This document shows, in pieces, positions 19,399-27,238 of a stretch of DNA of 59,728 bases (the first letter of the stretch is position 1; every line of letters begins with the position of its first letter). This stretch comes from an uncultured Eubacteriales bacterium. GTDB taxonomy: Bacteria > Bacillota > Clostridia > Oscillospirales > Oscillospiraceae. The notes beneath the pieces are model-generated. The model worked only from the letters and a program-made list of their open reading frames with translations, was not told the DNA's origin and did not search any database. The translations under genes were made by a program, and so were the position numbers. The stretch spans positions 1-59,728 of the forward strand of contig ONGJ01000007.1 in NCBI GenBank assembly GCA_900317375.1, in the 5' to 3' direction.

Positions 19399-20100
19399 TT
19401 GAAAAAGGTCATCATTCTGATCGGAAACTACGGTTCCGGGAAAACAGAAATCGCGCTCAACATGGCGGTCAGGGCGGCTGCGCAGGGAAAAAGGACCCAG
19501 GTTATCGACCTGGACCGCATCAACGACTATTTCCGCATGTCGGACCATGTCCGGCTGCTCGAGGACCGGAACATCAACCTGGTTTCGCCCACCTTTGTCG
19601 GGGCCGGGATTACCCAGACCAACATGCCGGCGGCAGTGGGTTCGGCCTTTGCGCAGGACTGGGATCTGGTGCTCTTCGACGTCGGCGGCGATCCGGCCGG
19701 GGCGCTTTCCCTGGCCCGCTATCACATGGATTTTGCCGCGCTGGAGCCGGGTCAGCTCGAGGTCTATGACATCGTCAACATCCGCCGGCCCATGTCCGAG
19801 ACGGCGGACAGGATCCTGAAGCTGAAGGACGAGATGGAGGGCTTTGCACGCCAGACCGTCACGGGCTTCATCAACAACTCGAACCTCCAGACCTGGGCCA
19901 GCGCCGACGACCTGCGCGATGGCTATCCCGTGGTGAAGGCAGCGAGCGAGCGGAGCGGCATCCCGGTGGTTCACACCACCGGGCGGAAGGAATATCTGGA
20001 TGCCTTCCTCGCTGACGGAACCTGGGAGGAGAAGTATCTCGGCCGGCCCCTCGCCCTTGAGCCGTATATGCGCCGGGAATGGGACAATCTGGGAATATAA
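19399..20100 (+). CDS. P-loop ATPase of unknown role
   Basis: The 233-residue protein starts at TTG, chosen because GAGGAGGTG (19385-19393) ends 5 bases upstream; no ATG is suitably placed. KKVIILIGNYGSGKTEIALN is a Walker A close to the ParA/CobQ/dethiobiotin-synthase group, and DLVLFDVGGDPAGALSLARY looks like Walker B with its loop. QVIDLDRINDYFRMSDHVRLL follows the pattern of MinD-like switch regions. The C-terminal half has VTGFINNSNLQ, a guanine-specificity-like position, and a His-Thr-Thr-Gly motif. No membrane segment. It is monocistronic between two terminators or divergent promoters. Homologues are often called ATP-binding proteins of unknown function; I cannot assign a partner. Confidence 0.75.
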   Translation: MKKVIILIGNYGSGKTEIALNMAVRAAAQGKRTQVIDLDRINDYFRMSDHVRLLEDRNINLVSPTFVGAGITQTNMPAAVGSAFAQDWDLVLFDVGGDPAGALSLARYHMDFAALEPGQLEVYDIVNIRRPMSETADRILKLKDEMEGFARQTVTGFINNSNLQTWASADDLRDGYPVVKAASERSGIPVVHTTGRKEYLDAFLADGTWEEKYLGRPLALEPYMRREWDNLGI

Positions 20101-20130
20101 AAAAGCAGCCCGCCGAAAATGGCGGGCTGC
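20098..20130 (-). terminator. Intrinsic terminator, convergent
   Basis: GCAGCCCGCC (20105-20114) and GGCGGGCTGC (20121-20130) form a perfect stem. On the minus strand the stem is followed by TTTTTTATATT, fitting the TRAP permease transcript; it also lies just after the ATPase stop. Confidence 0.88.
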
Positions 20131-20148
20131 AGATTCTTTCTGCAGGGA

Positions 20149-22128
20149 TCAGGCAGCGGAGGCGTTTGCGCGCCGGGAAGAGATGATCTGCCAGGCGAGC
20201 GCGGCGGCAAAGACGACGATGCCGATCAGGTCGGTCATCGTGCTCGGATCCAGCATCAGCAGGCCGCCGGCGGCAAAGAGGATGCGGACCAGCGGGTTCA
20301 TCGGCCGCAGCAGATAGCCGTTCAGGGCGGCTGCCACGCCGAAGATGCCTACCAGAGACGTCAGGACGACCGAAACCACCTGCAAGGCCGTGGTGTTGAT
20401 GAACAGCATGGCGGGATTCATTGCAAAGATATAAGGCACGACAAAGGCCGCGATGGCGAGCTTGGTCGCGTTGACGGCGGTCTTCATCGGCGGGGCCTTG
20501 GCGATGGCCGAGCCTGCATAGGCGGCCAGGGCGACCGGCGGTGTGATGTCGGCGACGATGCCGAAGTAGAAGACAAAGAAGTGGGCGGCGACCTGCGGGA
20601 CACCGATCGTGATCAGGATCGGCGCACAGGTCGAGGCCATGATGCAGTAGTTTGCCGTCGTGGGCACGCCCATGCCCAGCACGATGCAGCAGAGCATCGT
20701 CAGCACCAGCGCGATCATGACGCGGCCGCCGGAGACGGTGACCACCGCCGTGATGAGCTTGGAGGCCAGACCCGTCGAGGTGATGCAGCCGGCGACAAGG
20801 CCCGCCATGGCGCAGGCGACGGCGACGGTGATGCAGCTCTTGGCACCCGCCTCCAGGGCGTCAAGCACCTTGGTCAGGGTCAGGTTGTCGCTGGTATCGG
20901 GATTGTGCGTAACGCGGTTGACGACGTTGTTGACGATGCCGACGCCGATCGTAATGAGAATGGCAATGGCTGCGGAAAACTGCATGGTGTGACGGTTGGT
21001 CGAGACCAGCACCACCAGCACCACCAGCGGCGTCAGCAGGTAAAGCTTCGGCAGAAGCTCCATGAATTTCGGCAGCTCCTCACGGGGGATGCCGCGCAGG
21101 CCGAGCTTTTTCGCCTCAAGATGCACTGCGATATAAATGCCCGCAAAGTACAGAACCGCCGGCAGAATCGCCTTCAGGGCCACCTGTCCGTAGGGGATGC
21201 CCATGTATTCGCTCATCAGGAAGGCGGCGGCGCCCATAATAGGCGGCATGATCTGACCGCCGGTGGAGGCGGCCGCCTCCACGGCGCCGGCAAATTCGGC
21301 CCGGTAGCCGGTCTTCTTCATCATCGGGATGGTGACGGAGCCGGTTGTGACCGTGTTGCCCACCGACGAGCCGGAGACCATGCCGCAGAGCGCGGAGGAG
21401 AGGACCGCAACCTTGGCCGGACCGCCGGATGAGGAACCGGCGATGCAGTTGGCGAGATTGATGAAGAAGTTCGAAATGCCCGTCCGTTCCAGGAACGCAC
21501 CGAAGATGATAAAGACCACGATGTACTTGGCGCAGACGTTGATGGGGGTGTTCATGAGTCCTGTCGTGGTATAGAACAGGTCATAGATCACCTTGCCGAA
21601 ACGGACGTTTGCAAAGGTATAGATCAGCAGCGCACCCACCACGCAGAGGATCGGGATGCCGACACAGCGGCGGCAGAGCTCCATATAGGCCAGGATGGCA
21701 CAGACGGCCATGGCGACCATGACGGGGTTCTGGGTGACGCGGGTAGCGAGCTTGATAATGGACTGGGCATTGGCCGCGAAATAGAAGAAAGGAATCGCGC
21801 CGAGCAGGATGATGACGATGTCGTACCAGGGAATGTAGTTCGGACGCACATGACTCTTCTTGATGGGATAATGCAGATAGCCAAAGACCAGGATCAGGCC
21901 GAGGAAGATGTTCAGTTTGACCTCTGGCATCATCTTTCCGAAGAGCGTTACAAGGATGCAGTAGATCGAGAAGGCAACGCCGAAATAGCGAAGAACCAGC
22001 TTCGGAATCCCGTTCCAGATGCGGACATTGGATTCGCGGTCGTACTTCTTCATCATTTCTTCGACATCCTGGGCGGTGCCGACGTCAACGTTCTGCGGCG
22101 GGATCGGTGATTTTTGCTTTTCGGACAC
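20149..22128 (-). CDS. TRAP transporter, fused 4TM/12TM permease (TAXI type)
   Basis: This 659-residue polytopic protein fuses the small DctQ-like and large DctM-like TRAP subunits, the form normally partnered with TAXI-type binding proteins. DctM landmarks include FGAFLERTGISNFFINLA, SGSSVGNTVTTGSVTIP, AVEAAASTGGQIMPPIMGAAAF and GMGVPTTANYCIMAS. It would import an organic acid, driven by a sodium or proton gradient. GTG start, with GAGGAG 8 bases upstream (no in-frame ATG fits). It lies 128 bases downstream of the binding-protein gene in the same direction; two hairpins between them probably reduce permease relative to binding protein. Substrate unknown. Confidence 0.94.
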   Translation of the reverse strand: MSEKQKSPIPPQNVDVGTAQDVEEMMKKYDRESNVRIWNGIPKLVLRYFGVAFSIYCILVTLFGKMMPEVKLNIFLGLILVFGYLHYPIKKSHVRPNYIPWYDIVIILLGAIPFFYFAANAQSIIKLATRVTQNPVMVAMAVCAILAYMELCRRCVGIPILCVVGALLIYTFANVRFGKVIYDLFYTTTGLMNTPINVCAKYIVVFIIFGAFLERTGISNFFINLANCIAGSSSGGPAKVAVLSSALCGMVSGSSVGNTVTTGSVTIPMMKKTGYRAEFAGAVEAAASTGGQIMPPIMGAAAFLMSEYMGIPYGQVALKAILPAVLYFAGIYIAVHLEAKKLGLRGIPREELPKFMELLPKLYLLTPLVVLVVLVSTNRHTMQFSAAIAILITIGVGIVNNVVNRVTHNPDTSDNLTLTKVLDALEAGAKSCITVAVACAMAGLVAGCITSTGLASKLITAVVTVSGGRVMIALVLTMLCCIVLGMGVPTTANYCIMASTCAPILITIGVPQVAAHFFVFYFGIVADITPPVALAAYAGSAIAKAPPMKTAVNATKLAIAAFVVPYIFAMNPAMLFINTTALQVVSVVLTSLVGIFGVAAALNGYLLRPMNPLVRILFAAGGLLMLDPSTMTDLIGIVVFAAALAWQIISSRRANASAA

Positions 22129-22153
22129 GTGCTCATCTCCTCAGGAAGTTTGT

Positions 22154-22225
22154 TCGTCTCTCCCGCCGAAAGGGAGGAGAGACCTCATGATAAGGAAAAG
22201 CAGGGCGCCGACAGAAGGCGGCGCC
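22154..22225 (-). promoter_or_regulatory. Two hairpins between TAXI binding protein and permease genes
   Basis: GGCGCCG (22204-22210) pairs with CGGCGCC (22219-22225). A second dyad pairs GTCTCTCC and GGAGAGAC at about 22156-22182. Neither has a strong T-run. They may stabilise the upstream mRNA or attenuate the permease. Confidence 0.55.
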
Positions 22226-22256
22226 GCTGCATCAAAGGGACGCGGAAAAAGGAAGC

Positions 22257-23231
22257 TTACTTGGTTGCGACGGAGAAGCCCTTTTCGGAGAAGTACTTCG
22301 CAGCACCGGCGTGATAGGGAACGCTGGTGACGGAAGCGGCAAAGTCGAGGGAAAGCTCGTTGGCCTTGTCGTGGGCCTTCTTCAGCTCGTCAATGTTGTC
22401 GAAAATGCCGGAGACGAAGTTGTAGACGTCCTGTTCGGGGACATCGTCACGCGCGATGACAACCGCACCGACTGCCACGGTCGAGGCATCCTCGGGCATG
22501 TTGTAGGTCGCAGCGGGAACCACGTACTTGCTGTAATAGGGAGACGAGGCGATCAGAGCGTCAATGTGCTCGTCGTCCAGGCTGACGAGGTAAACCTTCT
22601 GTGTGGCGGCAAGCGAGGTTACGGCGGTGGTGGGGGCGCCGGCAACGACGAAGGCGGCGTCAATCTGGCCGTCCTGCAGAGCCTCGGTGCTGTCGCCGAA
22701 GGACTGATAGGTCGGGTTGATGTCGGCTTCCGTCAGACCGTAGACGCCGAGAACGTCGATGGCGTTGAAGTAGACGCCCGAACCGGCAGCGCCGATCGAA
22801 ACCGTCTTGCCCTTGAGGTCGGCAACCGTCTTGATATCCGGGTTCAGCGTGACGATCTGGACCTGCTCCATATAGAGCGCGGCAACCGTCGAGAAGTTGC
22901 TCACGGCACCGGTCTCTTCAAACAGACGCGAGCCCTGATAGCCGTAGGCCATGACGTCGGACTGGACAAAGCCGAACTGGGCGTCGCCGGCCTGCAGGTT
23001 CTCAATGTTGGCCTTGGAACCGCCGGAGGTGATCGCCGTCACCTTGGTGCCGGTCTTTTCCGTGATCTTCTGGGCGAGAACGCCGCCGAAGCCGTAGTAG
23101 GTACCCTGGTCACCGCCGGTGGTGAAGGAATACTCCTTGGGCGCGGCCGTGGTGCCGCCCGTCGAGCCGCCGCAGGCGCAGAGCGCGAAGACCATCACGG
23201 CAGCAAGCAGAAATGCAAGAACTTTTTTCAT
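22257..23231 (-). CDS. TAXI-family TRAP solute-binding lipoprotein
   Basis: The 324-residue protein has a signal peptide with lipobox FALCACGG (lipidated Cys near 20) and a periplasmic-type binding fold. Landmarks of the TAXI family are SFTTGGDQGTYYGFGGVLAQ near the N-terminus, TSGGSKANIENLQAGDAQFGFVQ, and LKGKTVSIGAAGSGVYFNA followed by DGQIDAAFVVAGAPTTAV. It captures the substrate outside the membrane and delivers it to the fused permease downstream. Expression starts from its own promoter in the divergent region shared with the HAD phosphatase gene. Confidence 0.95.
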   Translation of the reverse strand: MKKVLAFLLAAVMVFALCACGGSTGGTTAAPKEYSFTTGGDQGTYYGFGGVLAQKITEKTGTKVTAITSGGSKANIENLQAGDAQFGFVQSDVMAYGYQGSRLFEETGAVSNFSTVAALYMEQVQIVTLNPDIKTVADLKGKTVSIGAAGSGVYFNAIDVLGVYGLTEADINPTYQSFGDSTEALQDGQIDAAFVVAGAPTTAVTSLAATQKVYLVSLDDEHIDALIASSPYYSKYVVPAATYNMPEDASTVAVGAVVIARDDVPEQDVYNFVSGIFDNIDELKKAHDKANELSLDFAASVTSVPYHAGAAKYFSEKGFSVATK

Positions 23232-23276
23232 TTTGTTATCCTCCTGTATCTTGCCGGAATATAAAATTGCTGTATA

Positions 23277-23305
23277 ATTAAAACATACTTTGAGAAAGAA
23301 TGCAA
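23277..23305 (-). promoter_or_regulatory. Probable promoter of the TAXI-TRAP operon
   Basis: Minus strand TTGCAT (23300-23305), a 17-bp spacer and TTTAAT (23277-23282), 45 bp upstream of the start, in an AT-rich stretch. Confidence 0.6.
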
Positions 23306-23364
23306 GCGTTAATGTGTAAAATTATGAAAATATATTTGTATACACTTGCGCTGCGGAGAGACGG

Positions 23365-24201
23365 ATGAACATTCGACTGATCGCCTTTGACCTGGACGGG
23401 ACCCTGCTGGATGACAGGAAGAATCTGCCGCCCGAAAACCTGGATGCGCTGCAGGCGGCTGCGGCCGCGGGCATAGTTCTGGTGCCCGCGACCGGACGGA
23501 TTCTGAAGGGGCTTCCGGATGGCTTTGTAAACCCGGGCCTGTTCCGGTACTTCATCTTTGCCAACGGCGCCGAGATCTATGATCTGCAGGAGGAGAGATG
23601 CCTCCACCGTGCCGGCATCGAGCCGGCACTGGCCGCGGAGGTCTGCCGCTACATGGATACCCTGCCGGTGCTGTATGACTGTTACCGGGACGGGATGGGC
23701 TATATGACCGCCTGGATGTATGAGCAGGCGCCGGACTACTTCGGCCCGGAGCCGGAAATTCTGAAGCTGGTGAAGAGTCTGCGCAGACCCGTGCCGGAGC
23801 TGAAGGAGGACATCCTCCGCGAAAACCGGCCGCTGGAGAAGCTGCAGATGTATTTCCGGCCGGAGAATATGGACGAGCGGGAAAGACAGCTGAAGGCCCT
23901 GCCGGAGCGCTTCCCTGCCCTGAAAGTCTCCAGCTCGCTGAAAAACAATATTGAGATCAACAGCGTATCCGCCGGCAAGGGGAAGGCCCTTCGCCGGCTC
24001 TGCGAACTGCTCGCCCTCCGGCCGGAGGAAAGCGCGGCTTTCGGAGACGGCCTGAACGATATCGAGATGCTGGAGGCGGCCGGCATCGGCTGCGCCATGG
24101 CCAACGCCGGCGCGGCGGTCCGGGCGGCTGCCGACCGGATCGTGGAGAGCAACAACGACGCCGGTGTCGGGAAGGAAATCTTCCGGATCCTGGCCTCCTG
24201 A
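23365..24201 (+). CDS. Cof-type HAD-IIB phosphatase
   Basis: This is a 278-residue cytoplasmic HAD hydrolase. Motif I is AFDLDGTLLDD with nucleophile and acid Asp; motif II is VPATGR; the Lys of motif III lies in SAGKGKALRRL; motif IV is AFGDGLNDIEML. The C2B cap lies between motifs II and III. Such enzymes dephosphorylate sugar phosphates, FMN or PLP, and the substrate cannot be deduced. It is divergent from the TAXI-TRAP operon and separated from the downstream five-gene operon by 137 bases that contain a new promoter, so it is probably a separate unit. Confidence 0.93.
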   Translation: MNIRLIAFDLDGTLLDDRKNLPPENLDALQAAAAAGIVLVPATGRILKGLPDGFVNPGLFRYFIFANGAEIYDLQEERCLHRAGIEPALAAEVCRYMDTLPVLYDCYRDGMGYMTAWMYEQAPDYFGPEPEILKLVKSLRRPVPELKEDILRENRPLEKLQMYFRPENMDERERQLKALPERFPALKVSSSLKNNIEINSVSAGKGKALRRLCELLALRPEESAAFGDGLNDIEMLEAAGIGCAMANAGAAVRAAADRIVESNNDAGVGKEIFRILAS

Positions 24202-24206
24202 AAACG

Positions 24207-24250
24207 CAGAAACACAGGCTGCACGGCGCTTGTCAGCTTGTGTTTTCTGC
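24207..24250 (+). terminator. Imperfect dyad at the end of the HAD gene
   Basis: GCAGAAACACAGGCTG and CAGCTTGTGTTTTCTGC pair with one bulge and one mismatch. The right arm contains the -35 box of the next operon (24238-24243). It could be a weak terminator or an operator. Confidence 0.45.
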
Positions 24251-24266
24251 AGTTTGCAGGTATAAT
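24238..24266 (+). promoter_or_regulatory. Promoter of the HD-RyR/TIR/SLOG operon
   Basis: TTGTGT (24238-24243), a 17-bp spacer and a perfect TATAAT (24261-24266), 72 bp upstream of the first start codon. The leader holds a hairpin (CTGCCGC 24293-24299 with GCGGCAG 24311-24317). Confidence 0.75.
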
Positions 24267-24338
24267 CGGAGAGAAAGAAAACATCAGCTTTTCTGCCGCG
24301 CCGGAGACCCGCGGCAGGCAGCCGGAAAGAGGAACATC

Positions 24339-26411
24339 ATGGCCTATACCGCACTCGAAAAGATGAGGGAAAAGAACCGGAAACGTTTCGGAAAGGATAT
24401 CGGACCCATGCAGCCTCCGGTCTGTGAGGGCAGCGAAACGGGAATGGACCTGAAGTCGGCCGCCCTGCGCTTCCTGCGCGAGCGCTGCGAAGGCCTGTGC
24501 TTCAGCAGCGAGATCGAAACCGCGGAAGAAGAGACCGGGCAATACCGCGGCACCAGTCTCCGGCCGAACCAGATTCCCTACAATATGGAGATGGACCTGA
24601 ACCGGCGCTGTCTCGAAAAAACACTGGAGACCTTCCTCGCGACCGGATCCGCGGAGAACGCCTACCCGGTGTACTACTGCTTTCTCGAGATCTTTCTCGG
24701 GTACTACGGCGAGTCGAAACGCATGATCGAGCTGCTGAGCGAGTATGAGGAAAACGGCAGCTCCCTGCTGCTGAAGCACCGTGACCACTATTCGCACTCG
24801 GTGTATGTGTTTGCGCTGGGCCTGGCGATCTACGAAACCAATGCCCGATACCGGGAGGCGTTCTGCCGCTTTTATCAGCTCGGCGAGAAGACGGAGGCCG
24901 AGCGCGCCTGCTTTTTCCTCGAGTTCTGGGGTCTGACGGCGCTGTTTCACGATATCGGCTATCCCTTTGAGCTGTCCTTTGAACAGGTGCTCTCGTATTA
25001 TGAGGTGGACAATCAGGAGCGGGGCGAAGGCTGTCCCTGGCTTGCCTATCGCGGTCTCGAGAGTCTGACGGCGCTGGACGAAGAGGCGGCCGGGCATTTC
25101 CAGGCGATGACCGGAAAGCGCTTTGAAAGCATCGGGGACCTGCTGGCCTGGGACATCGCCGAAAAGCTGGGCGAGGCCTATTCCTTCCCGCCGGAATATC
25201 TGCAGGACATCGTCCGGGACAAGCCCTCCGAGCCGGAGCGCTTCGGCTACTATATGGATCATGCGGTGTTTTCCGCGCTGCGGCTCTACCGCCAGCTGGA
25301 AAAGGCTCTCCGCCCCGAAAACCTGACAGCGGCGCACATCGACGTGCTCACGGCGATCCTGCTGCACAACAGCATTTTCAAGTTTTCCATCGCCTTTTAC
25401 AAGGACAGCAAACTGCGGAAAGCTCCCCTGGCAGTCTCTCTGCATCCCCTGGCATGGCTGCTGATGCTCTGTGACGAGCTGCAGTGCTGGGACCGCGTGG
25501 CCTACGGCCGCAACTCGCGCTCTGAACTGCACCCCATGGCTGCCGCTTTCGATTTTTCCGACGGGGCAGTCTCCGCCGTCTACTTCTATGACCGCGAAGA
25601 GCAGAACAAGATCGACGCCTATTTCGCTGCCCGGCAGGCCTGGGAAACCGCCGGCCGGCCGGATCCGGAGCCCCGCCTCAAGGCCTACAGCGATATGGTC
25701 ATCCAGGAAGAAAACCGGGACGGGGAAAACAAGACCGGGAACCGGTTTACCGCCGATATTGAAAAGATCGTCGACACCGGCATCTGCCCGCTGCATGTGG
25801 TGACCGGTCTTCGGGAGGCCGAACACTGGGTCAAGCACACCTATCTCTCGGACTCGAACTTCCTGCATCTGTATGACCTGGCCGTGGCCCTGCACGGGCG
25901 CCGGCTGCCGGAGGGGACCCCCGTCGGGGAGATGGAGCGCCTGTTCCGCTCGCTCTCACTGGAATATGAACTCTCCACCATCAGCCGTGCCCGGCACTTC
26001 GGACGGTATCTGGACGCTGTCGGCTGCTTCTATACCGACCGGCCGGTGGACTATGACATGGTGACCGCCTTCACACCGGAGCAGGCGGCCGTCTTTGCGC
26101 CGATGGAGCACGCACGCTGGCTGCGGGAACACCGCGCCATGGGCTGGCGCTTCGGGCGGGAGTACGAGACGCTGGCGCTGCCGGAGGGCAGCGGGGATGA
26201 GATAAGCGCGCGCGGCGACCTGCGCGAACAGCTGCGCGTGAACAGGATGATGATGGAAGGAGAGTTCACGGACGAGAAGATCCGTGCCCACTGGCTGTCG
26301 CTGCCGGAGGAGGAGCAGGATAAGGACTGGAAACCCTACAACAATCTGCTGGTCCTGCTCAGGAAGTTTGACGGCCTGCGAATCTACCGTCTGGACGGTG
26401 CCGGGAAATGA
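24339..26411 (+). CDS. HD-domain phosphohydrolase with C-terminal RyR domain
   Basis: The 690-residue protein is soluble. An HD-type metal site is visible across 145-380: HRDHYSHSVYVF (His150/His153), ALFHDIGYP (His204-Asp205), MDHAVFSA (His308), LLHNSIF (His343) and MLCDELQCWDR (Asp379). The C-terminal 100 residues (about 588-685) look like a prokaryotic RyR domain: EHARWLREHRAMGWRFG, then REQLRVNRMMM and DWKPYNNLLVLL. HD domains of this layout hydrolyse nucleotides or cyclic nucleotides; RyR domains in prokaryotes have been proposed to sense nucleotide-like ligands (family knowledge). The ATG follows AAAGAGG; a 33-residue upstream extension would begin at the promoter. It is the first of five genes, and its stop overlaps the next start (ATGA). 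It may produce, or more likely degrade, a signal nucleotide (inference). Confidence 0.78.
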   Translation: MAYTALEKMREKNRKRFGKDIGPMQPPVCEGSETGMDLKSAALRFLRERCEGLCFSSEIETAEEETGQYRGTSLRPNQIPYNMEMDLNRRCLEKTLETFLATGSAENAYPVYYCFLEIFLGYYGESKRMIELLSEYEENGSSLLLKHRDHYSHSVYVFALGLAIYETNARYREAFCRFYQLGEKTEAERACFFLEFWGLTALFHDIGYPFELSFEQVLSYYEVDNQERGEGCPWLAYRGLESLTALDEEAAGHFQAMTGKRFESIGDLLAWDIAEKLGEAYSFPPEYLQDIVRDKPSEPERFGYYMDHAVFSALRLYRQLEKALRPENLTAAHIDVLTAILLHNSIFKFSIAFYKDSKLRKAPLAVSLHPLAWLLMLCDELQCWDRVAYGRNSRSELHPMAAAFDFSDGAVSAVYFYDREEQNKIDAYFAARQAWETAGRPDPEPRLKAYSDMVIQEENRDGENKTGNRFTADIEKIVDTGICPLHVVTGLREAEHWVKHTYLSDSNFLHLYDLAVALHGRRLPEGTPVGEMERLFRSLSLEYELSTISRARHFGRYLDAVGCFYTDRPVDYDMVTAFTPEQAAVFAPMEHARWLREHRAMGWRFGREYETLALPEGSGDEISARGDLREQLRVNRMMMEGEFTDEKIRAHWLSLPEEEQDKDWKPYNNLLVLLRKFDGLRIYRLDGAGK

Positions 26412-27238
26412 AAGACTGGAGGAAACAGGCGCCTCCCTATGAGGGAACGGAGCCCTATCTGTACCTCGCCTTCGCCGATGCAGACGCCGGCCGGATCGGC
26501 GGGCTGGTACGCCTGCTGCTGAAACGCGGCCTGCGCGTCTGGTACAGCACCGGCCCCGCCGGCAGCGCGGACGAACTGCTGCGGCGGCAGCAGCGCGCTC
26601 TCGGCGCCGAGATGACCGTGGTGTACCTGACGGACGCCATGACCCAGGACCAGGACGGAAAGGCCTCCATTCTGGTCAATCAGAAAAACGGGAGAAAAAT
26701 CCTCTGCATCGACCGGGATGCTGCCGACCGGGCCCTGACCATGGGCCTGCACGAAAGCGTCCCGCACCTGGCTGCCTGGCAGTATCCGACAACGGAAGAC
26801 CTGGAGGAAGCCCTGATCCGCAGCGACGGCTTTACCCAGGAGATGTTCGGCGAGCCGGTTCTGATCCGCAGAAGCGGCCTGACGGGACGGCTGACGGCAG
26901 TGCTTTGTGCGTCCGCGCTGCTGCTGGTTCTGGGAGGCTTTCTGGGCCTGCGGGTTTTTCACTGGTTTCAGCCGGAAATGCCGCAGGATGAGATCATCTT
27001 TGCCGACGAGACCATCCGCAGCGCCGTCCGGGCGGCGGTTGGCGGCGGGGTGCTGACCGAAGAGAACACGGCGGCGATTGAGGAGCTTCGTCTGGACAGC
27101 CTGCCGTCAGGCTGGGAGGACCTGGAAAAGCTTCCGAAGCTTGCGCGCATCGTGCTTCCGCAGGAAGCCGTCCTGAAGGCGGAGAGCCTGCCCGATGAGA
27201 CCGTGGTTCTGGTTCTGACGGGAGGCGATGCTACATGA
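26408..27238 (+). CDS. Degenerate TIR-like membrane protein
   Basis: The 276-residue protein is paralogous to the next one: both start with a Y-E-G-x2-P motif before the first strand (YEGTEPYLYLAF here, YEGNKPFLFISYS there). Residues 15-135 look like a TIR fold (GLRVWYSTGPAGSADE, MTVVYLTDAM), but the F-I-S-Y-S-H box is replaced by YLAFADADAG. The catalytic Glu position falls on Ile or Ser (KASILVN), so NADase activity is unlikely. One membrane span lies at about 162-182, followed by a short domain resembling an LRR N-terminal cap (FADETIRSAVRAAVGGG ... TEENTAAIEELRL). It overlaps both neighbours by 4 bases, implying translational coupling. A scaffold or sensor role with the active TIR protein is inferred. 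Confidence 0.7.
   Translation: MKDWRKQAPPYEGTEPYLYLAFADADAGRIGGLVRLLLKRGLRVWYSTGPAGSADELLRRQQRALGAEMTVVYLTDAMTQDQDGKASILVNQKNGRKILCIDRDAADRALTMGLHESVPHLAAWQYPTTEDLEEALIRSDGFTQEMFGEPVLIRRSGLTGRLTAVLCASALLLVLGGFLGLRVFHWFQPEMPQDEIIFADETIRSAVRAAVGGGVLTEENTAAIEELRLDSLPSGWEDLEKLPKLARIVLPQEAVLKAESLPDETVVLVLTGGDAT

Noticed and set aside
20119..21432. A His/Asp/Arg-rich plus-strand frame that looks like a metal-binding protein
   Set aside because: It is the reverse complement of the TRAP permease, whose membrane codons create the composition.
23736..25895. A 719-codon open frame on the minus strand opposite the HAD and HD-RyR genes
   Set aside because: It lies antisense to two genes with clear motifs, has no family motif or ribosome site, and is explained by high-GC codon bias.
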